A DNA stretch of 21,151 bases from positions 1-21,151 of IMG/VR virus record IMGVR_UViG_3300037264_002712; one strand, given 5' to 3'. The stretch is from a virus. Below are positions 16,623 through 21,151 of this stretch, piece after piece; positions within the stretch are counted from its first letter, which is position 1, and every line of letters starts with the position of its first letter. The notes under the pieces are model-generated. The model made no database searches, was not told where the DNA came from, and worked only from the letters and a program-made list of their open reading frames with translations. The translations under genes and the position numbers were made by a program.

Positions 16623-18590
16623 TTATACAGCAGAATCGTAACCAACCGTCCACCCCAATCCTTGCAACGTGAGGATAAAATCGTTTACGGTACTTATCAT
16701 AATTGGTCCGTTACCATTCAGTAAAATTGTTCCATTTGTTAATCCTCCTGCCACAGCGTTAGAACAAATAGTATCCATTGTGCCTTGAGTTAAACTACAA
16801 CTTGTCACGTTTAAGTATAACAAAGATGCTGGTAATGTAGGGAATGTTGATAGTGACGATATATCATAAGAATCAATCCAACCAAGTGCGGCTGGGAAAG
16901 TACTTCCAATAGTCACTATTGGGTTATTAAAAATAGACATCGTTAACAAACTTTCCGGTAAAATCGGAAAGAATGATGGCAATTGATTCGTTCCCAAATA
17001 CAGATCGGTTGTTCCATACGGAATATCAGATGGAATCGTTGCAATCAAATTGTCTTCAGCGTTCAAATAAGACATGGTTTCTGGTAATCCAGAAATGGAA
17101 GTCAACAAATTATCTCCACAGTTCAAAAATGACAGTGAAATCGGAAGGGTTGGAAGAGATGTTAAACTGTTTTGACCACAATGCAAATACGTCATTCCAG
17201 TAGCATTGTCCAAAGGACTCATACTTTCAATCGAGCAACTATCGCACGACAAAGTAACAAGGGTGTCTGGCATTCCTTTCAACGAAGTGATTAAACTGTT
17301 ACGACCACAATCGAGAATTGTTAAATTTTGAAGTGACCACACATAACGAATCGAAGTTACTCCTTGATTTCTAACACTAACATCATCAATCAAGGCAGAC
17401 CCCGTTGCTAACATTTCGTTTCGGTAATTGGTGAATGGCCCCTCGTGACTTCCGGTATAGAATGTTATCGGCACCGCTTGTTCAGGAGACACCTGAAACA
17501 ATGGGGGTTCGTAAATAGACACATTTATAGTGTCACTCAAACTAGACAAATTAAACCGAGTGGTTCGGGTGGGTTCAATAGGAATTCTCCAAGATGAACC
17601 TGTAACAAATGCCGTATATTCCCCCAACATACTAGCACTTCCTTCAAGGCTAAACGGAACTTTCAAAGACCCAGACAAAAGCGTTCCAAAGGCATTCAAG
17701 GTTCGACTTACATCGTAATAAATAGGAGTCGCATCCAACGTGGTTTCATCTCCTGTATCACGACTCTTGATTTTCAAAGTTAACGTTTCATTAACGGCAA
17801 CTGACGACGTATAAGGAACGATAACTGTTCCTATTGCCCTAACATTTGTCTGTCTGGCTTGTCCAGTAGATGAAGATACTTCCACCCAATCCAGTTGAGA
17901 TGCTGAAATAGATTGTGTTGTCGATAGGAAAATTCCATAGTCGATGTAATGATTGTAAACAAAATTTTCTGCTGTTATTGCATAGGAAGCAGTGGAAATG
18001 TTTGGATACACCATTTCCAACGCCACATCAGCAAGATCCGACGTTGCAGCAAAACCAGACCGATTTGCATAAGATGCTGATGTTACTGATACATTGACAT
18101 ACGAAGCGGTATCTGCCAACTGAGCCTTAATAGCAAACGAAGCAGTCGATGTGTTTGGATATACCAATGCTGCGGCCGTTAAAGAACTCAAAGCCACGCC
18201 CGCTCTACCAGCCCAAGAAGCACTCAACGACGCGGAAGCCCACGATGCAGATGTTGTCGAACCCACCGTTGAATTCATGGCAAACGAAGCAGTAATAGCA
18301 TATGAAGAACTCAACGATGCGGAAGCCCACGATGCGGAAATGGATGCAACCGAAGCCCCGGCAAAGGACGCTGATACGACTGTTCCATGAACATTCGCTC
18401 CCAAAACATATGAAGCCGTATCCGCTTGAACCACAGTGAAACTACCACTTGCATTGAGATATGTGCCTAGTTGGTCTGCCGTTAGTTTCTTACCTTCTCT
18501 GGCACTAACATCAATCACATAAAACAAGTCACCACTTGCCACTTCAGCAGCGGTTAACTCGGTCAATTGTGATACTCTTTTATGGGCCAT
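16623..18590 (-). CDS. Tail fibre-like protein 2 with leucine-rich repeats
   Basis: 655 residues. The N-terminal module (KRVSQLTELTAAEVASGDLF, then KKLTADQLGTYLNASGSF) pairs with that of fibre 1. Residues about 55-205 are the ASYA/ASWA shaft. Residues about 210-410 are beta-rich and unassigned. Residues about 415-600 hold seven or more leucine-rich repeats of 20-21 residues in the LPxLPxSLxxLxxxxNxL style (for example TSLPTLPISLSFLNCGDN, TIPSDIPYGTTDLYLGTN). They end in a cap containing TQGTMDTICSNAV and GWTVGYDSAV. This type of repeat is known from bacterial effectors and surface proteins and binds partners on its concave face. ATG is one base after the TAA of fibre 1. Inference: a fibre whose tip recognises the host by an LRR domain. 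The repeats are clear; the binding role is inferred. Confidence 0.82.
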   Translation of the reverse strand: MAHKRVSQLTELTAAEVASGDLFYVIDVSAREGKKLTADQLGTYLNASGSFTVVQADTASYVLGANVHGTVVSASFAGASVASISASWASASLSSSYAITASFAMNSTVGSTTSASWASASLSASWAGRAGVALSSLTAAALVYPNTSTASFAIKAQLADTASYVNVSVTSASYANRSGFAATSDLADVALEMVYPNISTASYAITAENFVYNHYIDYGIFLSTTQSISASQLDWVEVSSSTGQARQTNVRAIGTVIVPYTSSVAVNETLTLKIKSRDTGDETTLDATPIYYDVSRTLNAFGTLLSGSLKVPFSLEGSASMLGEYTAFVTGSSWRIPIEPTRTTRFNLSSLSDTINVSIYEPPLFQVSPEQAVPITFYTGSHEGPFTNYRNEMLATGSALIDDVSVRNQGVTSIRYVWSLQNLTILDCGRNSLITSLKGMPDTLVTLSCDSCSIESMSPLDNATGMTYLHCGQNSLTSLPTLPISLSFLNCGDNLLTSISGLPETMSYLNAEDNLIATIPSDIPYGTTDLYLGTNQLPSFFPILPESLLTMSIFNNPIVTIGSTFPAALGWIDSYDISSLSTFPTLPASLLYLNVTSCSLTQGTMDTICSNAVAGGLTNGTILLNGNGPIMISTVNDFILTLQGLGWTVGYDSAV

Positions 18591-18591
18591 A

Positions 18592-19593
18592 TTATCCTAA
18601 AACTGTAAATGTAACGTATGATTGGTCGGTTGTTGGAAATGAACCAGAACTTCCCGCAAACCAATTTGCGACTGAACTCACACCCAAGTTAATTGCTATT
18701 GACATCGTACAAGTGGTAACGCTTCGATTACTATACACCGGATGAAAAACTACATCGGCAACTTCTGGTTTCAAATAAGCGGAAAATGCTTGACCAATCA
18801 ATGTATAGTTGGTTGATGGCAAAGGTTGGTTAAATATGATTCCGTAATTTATCCATGTATAATCTCCAGAATAATTCCATGTTCCATTAGAACTGTTAAC
18901 AAATTCCACGGACGTAATGTTGTTTTGTAAATAAAGTTGTGGTTGACTATACAATGCTCCAAAACTCCATGTTACCATCGCCCACGCTTTTACCGGATTG
19001 TTAAAATTTGACGCATAACTTGCTGAAATAGTAGAAAGAGATGCGTCTGAGAAACTAGAAGAAACGGTAAACGACGCGGAACGTGCAAACGACGCGGAAT
19101 GAGCGAACGACGATGTGATTGCAAACGACGATGAATGAGTAGATGAACCGGAAATTGCAAATGAAGCTGTTCCATTCGGAGTTCCAAGATAGAGTAGATT
19201 CGACGCGTTAACAGCATTCTGAGCTACTCCCGCATAGGAAGCAGAATCCGCTAAATGGGATTTGTCAGCAAATGAAGATGACACTGCCACCACAATGGAT
19301 GAACTGAAATAACTCGCGGTATCCGCATTGTTGGCTCGTAAAGCATGACTTCCAGAAATCGTTCTACTTGAAAAACTGGCCGATGTTGTAGAAAGAGCAT
19401 ATGTCGCATAAGAAGCCGAATCCACCAAGGTTGGGTCAATGAAACTGCCGCTCGCCACCACATATACGAGAAGCTGGTCAGCCGTCATCTTTTTTGACTC
19501 GTAGGCGCTGACATCTCCAACTAAAAACAAGTCACTCGGCGCAATTTCAGCGGCGGTCAAACTTGTCATTTGGGATACTTTTTCGTTTGGCAT
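18592..19593 (-). CDS. Tail fibre-like protein 1, KAW-type C-terminal tip
   Basis: 333 residues. The N-terminal module (EKVSQMTSLTAAEIAPSDLF, then KKMTADQLLVYVVASGSF) is close to that of fibre 2 and more distant from fibres 3 and 4. Residues about 55-200 are Ser/Ala shaft repeats (SSFAITSSFAHSASFARSAS and similar). The C-terminal 130 residues start with VKAWAMVTWSFG and include NNITSVEF, NYGIIFNQPLPSTNYTLIGQ and a final YVTFTVLG strand, the widespread KAW-type tip also seen in fibre 3. It is the first of four fibre genes, 28 nt after the PhoH-like gene, and its TAA is one base from the next ATG. It probably forms a trimeric tail fibre for surface binding; the site of attachment to the particle is not shown by the sequence. 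Confidence 0.8.
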   Translation of the reverse strand: MPNEKVSQMTSLTAAEIAPSDLFLVGDVSAYESKKMTADQLLVYVVASGSFIDPTLVDSASYATYALSTTSASFSSRTISGSHALRANNADTASYFSSSIVVAVSSSFADKSHLADSASYAGVAQNAVNASNLLYLGTPNGTASFAISGSSTHSSSFAITSSFAHSASFARSASFTVSSSFSDASLSTISASYASNFNNPVKAWAMVTWSFGALYSQPQLYLQNNITSVEFVNSSNGTWNYSGDYTWINYGIIFNQPLPSTNYTLIGQAFSAYLKPEVADVVFHPVYSNRSVTTCTMSIAINLGVSSVANWFAGSSGSFPTTDQSYVTFTVLG

Positions 19594-19621
19594 ATTATGC
19601 TACACCAAATAAATAGGTAAC

Positions 19622-20353
19622 TCAAACTGTTTTTTTGACCTTTTTGATGATGAACTGAACAAGTCCGCTACGAACAATATCGGATTCGGTCAGGCGAAAT
19701 ACTTGAATTCCGTTAGCTTTTGATTCTTCATCATCAAAATGTGAAATCATTTTGATAAAACCGCTCTTTCCATTGATGTCTGATTGCTCTGGGTCACCCA
19801 AGATGAATACTTTGCTAAACTCGCCGGTTCTAGTGATTAACGTGAACAATTCCTTGTATGTCATGTTCTGAGCTTCATCAGCAACAATGACTTTGGCATT
19901 CCAATTCAATCCTCTCAAGTAACCAACGGGCACCGAAGATATTCGTTCTTCCTTTTTCAAAAGGTCAGTGTCAGTCTTGGGGAGTAATTCCAACAATTTA
20001 TCCATCAACGGCTGCATATAGGGTGCCATCTTGTCATTGGCTTCACCCGGTAAGAAGCCAAGTTTGGAATCGGATGATTCGACGGCGGAACGGATGTAAA
20101 TAAGGTCGCTGACACGTCTTTCATTCATCAATGAAAGGGCGGCATAGATTGCCATGTAGGTTTTTGCGGTGCCTGCGGGCCCTGAAACAAACATCAGTTT
20201 GGTTTGTTTGTCTAAGGCCAATTCCAAAAATTGCTTCTGTTTCTCGTTAAGCTCTCTTTGGTATATCGATAGTTGATTTCGTAGTTTATTTCGTTGTGGG
20301 ATGACGGGACTGGTATCCCTCGTTTCGTTAGTTTCAGCTCGTGTTTTTTTCAT
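19622..20353 (-). CDS. phoH: PhoH-like P-loop ATPase
   Basis: 243 residues, typical for the phage PhoH family. Walker A is VSGPAGTAKT with GPAGTAKT at 58-65. YIRSAVES follows at 86-93, with LGFLPG at 98-103. Walker B is VIVADEAQN at 155-163, and the sensor-like block FILGDPEQSD at 183-192 is also present, so all key ATP-binding motifs look intact. The family is common in marine and other T4-like phages. Its substrate is not settled; links to RNA metabolism and to phosphate starvation have been proposed. The first 25 residues are polar and Arg-rich. ATG at 20353 overlaps the upstream gene by 20 nt in another frame, implying co-transcription. I see no promoter or Pho-box-like repeat near it. 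Family confidence is high; physiological role is open. Confidence 0.93.
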   Translation of the reverse strand: MKKTRAETNETRDTSPVIPQRNKLRNQLSIYQRELNEKQKQFLELALDKQTKLMFVSGPAGTAKTYMAIYAALSLMNERRVSDLIYIRSAVESSDSKLGFLPGEANDKMAPYMQPLMDKLLELLPKTDTDLLKKEERISSVPVGYLRGLNWNAKVIVADEAQNMTYKELFTLITRTGEFSKVFILGDPEQSDINGKSGFIKMISHFDDEESKANGIQVFRLTESDIVRSGLVQFIIKKVKKTV

Positions 20354-20684
20354 TAGGAGTCGAAGAGACTACTTTGACTTTGAGTGTTTGCTGTAACGTG
20401 ACTATCCTCGGACACTTCTCGTAGGATTCATTTTTTACATAGAAACCATAGATGTTGTCAAGGTTGGTCAGAAAGTCTTTTTCGGGAATAGTGATGACGA
20501 AATCGGAATCCTTAAACTCAAACACTTCAACAAACGGGAGTTGGTGCTTGAGAGCATATTCAATTGAATTTACAACTTGTTCCATTAGGTCTATCTTGAA
20601 CTTGTGGGCGAATGTTTCAAGTTCTCCGTTGTCGGATGGCAAGACATAATGTGGCTGTTCGTCTTTGGTGTGCTTCTTTGCCAT
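20334..20684 (-). CDS. Hypothetical protein, 116 aa, upstream of and overlapping phoH
   Basis: The protein starts MAKKHTKDEQPHYVLPSDNG and has a core, FAHKFKIDLMEQVVNSIEYA, followed by VEVFEFKDSDFVITIPEKDF and the strand-rich end IVTLQQTLKVKVVSS. It looks like a small alpha/beta protein with no membrane segment. I do not recognise the family. ATG at 20684 is chosen. A longer TTG start at 20732 would lie inside the terminator hairpin upstream and is unlikely. ATATTTAT occurs 6 nt before the ATG. It is the first gene after a terminator, so it probably heads the transcription unit that includes phoH. It may work with the PhoH-like protein, judged only by overlap. Confidence 0.7.
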   Translation of the reverse strand: MAKKHTKDEQPHYVLPSDNGELETFAHKFKIDLMEQVVNSIEYALKHQLPFVEVFEFKDSDFVITIPEKDFLTNLDNIYGFYVKNESYEKCPRIVTLQQTLKVKVVSSTPNEKNTS

Positions 20685-20715
20685 ACAATCATAAATATCT
20701 GGGCGTATTAGTAAA

Positions 20716-20752
20716 GGACAAAAAGAACGCAACGAACTTTCATCCGTTGCGT
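20716..20752 (-). terminator. Rho-independent terminator after the 98-aa gene
   Basis: On the minus strand, ACGCAACG and CGTTGCGT (20752-20745 and 20734-20727) form a perfect 8-bp stem with a 10-nt loop, followed by TCTTTTTG. It starts 26 nt past the stop of the 98-aa gene. The plus strand lacks a T-run, so it acts leftward. It should end the upstream transcript and imply a new promoter before 20684, though I see no strong -35/-10 pair there. Confidence 0.8.
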
Positions 20753-20777
20753 ATAAAAACTTACAAATGGATTTACG

Positions 20778-21074
20778 TTACCAGATTCGGTGTCTTCGTT
20801 TGTCAAACTTAACAATTTTTGCCGAAGTTCCATCAGGATGAAACTTAATGGCACGAGCCCAGAAGTCTCGTTCGGTAATTGCTTTTGGGTCATTCGCCGT
20901 TTTGTATTCTCGGTCAGACACCCGATGGTCTGTTCCGTAGGCGTGTCGTATCACTACATACGTTGGTGCTGGGTCGCCCGGACTCCAATCTTGTCCATTC
21001 AATACAGTTGAAGCTAGTGCCGGATTGGGGATTGCGGGTGTCTTGGCTTTTCTTGGTTTGTTTTCAGTTGTCAT
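20778..21074 (-). CDS. Hypothetical basic protein, 98 aa
   Basis: The first 20 residues are Lys/Pro-rich and disordered (TENKPRKAKTPAIPNPA). The rest has a compact look, with PTYVVIRHAYGTDHRVSDRE, DFWARAIKFHPDGTSA and a basic end KFDKRRHRIW. I do not recognise it. ATG at 21074 overlaps the preceding gene's stop by 11 nt in another frame. A terminator follows 26 nt after the stop, marking the end of this unit. The basic ends would allow nucleic-acid contact, but that is guesswork. Confidence 0.65.
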   Translation of the reverse strand: MTTENKPRKAKTPAIPNPALASTVLNGQDWSPGDPAPTYVVIRHAYGTDHRVSDREYKTANDPKAITERDFWARAIKFHPDGTSAKIVKFDKRRHRIW

Positions 21075-21150
21075 GTGGGTTATTTAATTCAACTACTGTT
21101 TTGTAACATTTCTTACATTGTCCGCCATCAGATTCAAAGTCGTGGTCACA
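21064..21150 (-). CDS. C-terminal end of a small zinc-ribbon-like protein (5' end outside window)
   Basis: The visible 28 residues read CDHDFESDGGQCKKC and then YKTVVELNNPHDN before TGA at 21066-21064. The Cys at the edge and the CxxC pair, with His and Asp nearby, suggest a zinc knuckle or ribbon whose other ligands lie outside the window. The reading frame is inferred from composition and from the overlap with the 98-aa gene. Function unknown. Confidence 0.5.
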   Translation of the reverse strand, partial: CDHDFESDGGQCKKCYKTVVELNNPHDN

Positions 21151-21151
21151 T

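Noticed and set aside
15050-18400. Periodic DNA repeats resembling a CRISPR array
   Set aside because: The spacing is irregular, the units are codons for ASYA/SSWA in open fibre genes, and no cas genes are present.
14158-19593. Possible diversity-generating retroelement acting on fibre tips
   Set aside because: No reverse transcriptase is in the window, and the only long repeat is perfect, not an adenine-biased template/variable pair. Such genes could lie outside the window.
20684-20732. Longer TTG start for the 116-aa gene
   Set aside because: It would begin inside the terminator stem; the ATG at 20684 is more plausible.

Overview
The window is a stretch of a tailed-phage genome, best read as a T4-superfamily (contractile-tail) phage. 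The evidence is a baseplate wedge gp6/J-like protein, a gp25/W-like protein, a gp5/V-like spike or hub protein, a T4-gp55-type late sigma factor and a PhoH-like ATPase. Every supported gene lies on the minus strand, so transcription runs from high to low coordinates and both window ends cut through a gene. Nothing in the sequence identifies the host. From memory, the fibre-repeat style and several hypothetical families resemble aquatic metagenomic myoviruses, but that is inference.

Layout in transcription order. (a) 21150-20716: the end of a small zinc-ribbon-like protein, a 98-aa unknown, then a convincing intrinsic terminator. (b) 20684-19622: a 116-aa unknown overlapping a PhoH-like ATPase. 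(c) 19593-14158: four tandem tail-fibre-like genes. They share related N-terminal modules and Ser/Ala-rich shaft repeats but carry different C-terminal domains: a KAW-type tip, leucine-rich repeats, a second KAW-type tip, and a propeller-like domain. (d) 14124-11658: a membrane protein with a long coiled coil, a 45-aa unknown, a single-pass membrane protein, and the late sigma factor with an unusually basic N-terminal tail. (e) 11646-1: the baseplate module. It runs 139-aa unknown, gp5/V-like spike, 173-aa unknown, gp25/W-like, gp6/J-like, a DNRLRE-type adhesin-like structural protein, a 158-aa unknown, and a protein of more than 1,218 residues that contains a tail-protein-I-like segment and a LamG-like lectin domain and runs off the left edge.

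The baseplate genes follow the V-W-J-I order familiar from P2-type phages and are packed with TAA stops followed 1-3 nt later by ATG, which suggests translational coupling. The late sigma gene lies just upstream of the baseplate genes it would be expected to switch on. No gene-free stretch exceeds about 100 bases. I saw no tRNA, CRISPR array, insertion sequence or integrase. The most unusual content is the four-gene fibre cassette (a leucine-rich-repeat tip and a 63-bp perfect repeat between two paralogues), the multi-domain protein at the left edge, and the conserved-looking membrane and coiled-coil protein of unknown function.
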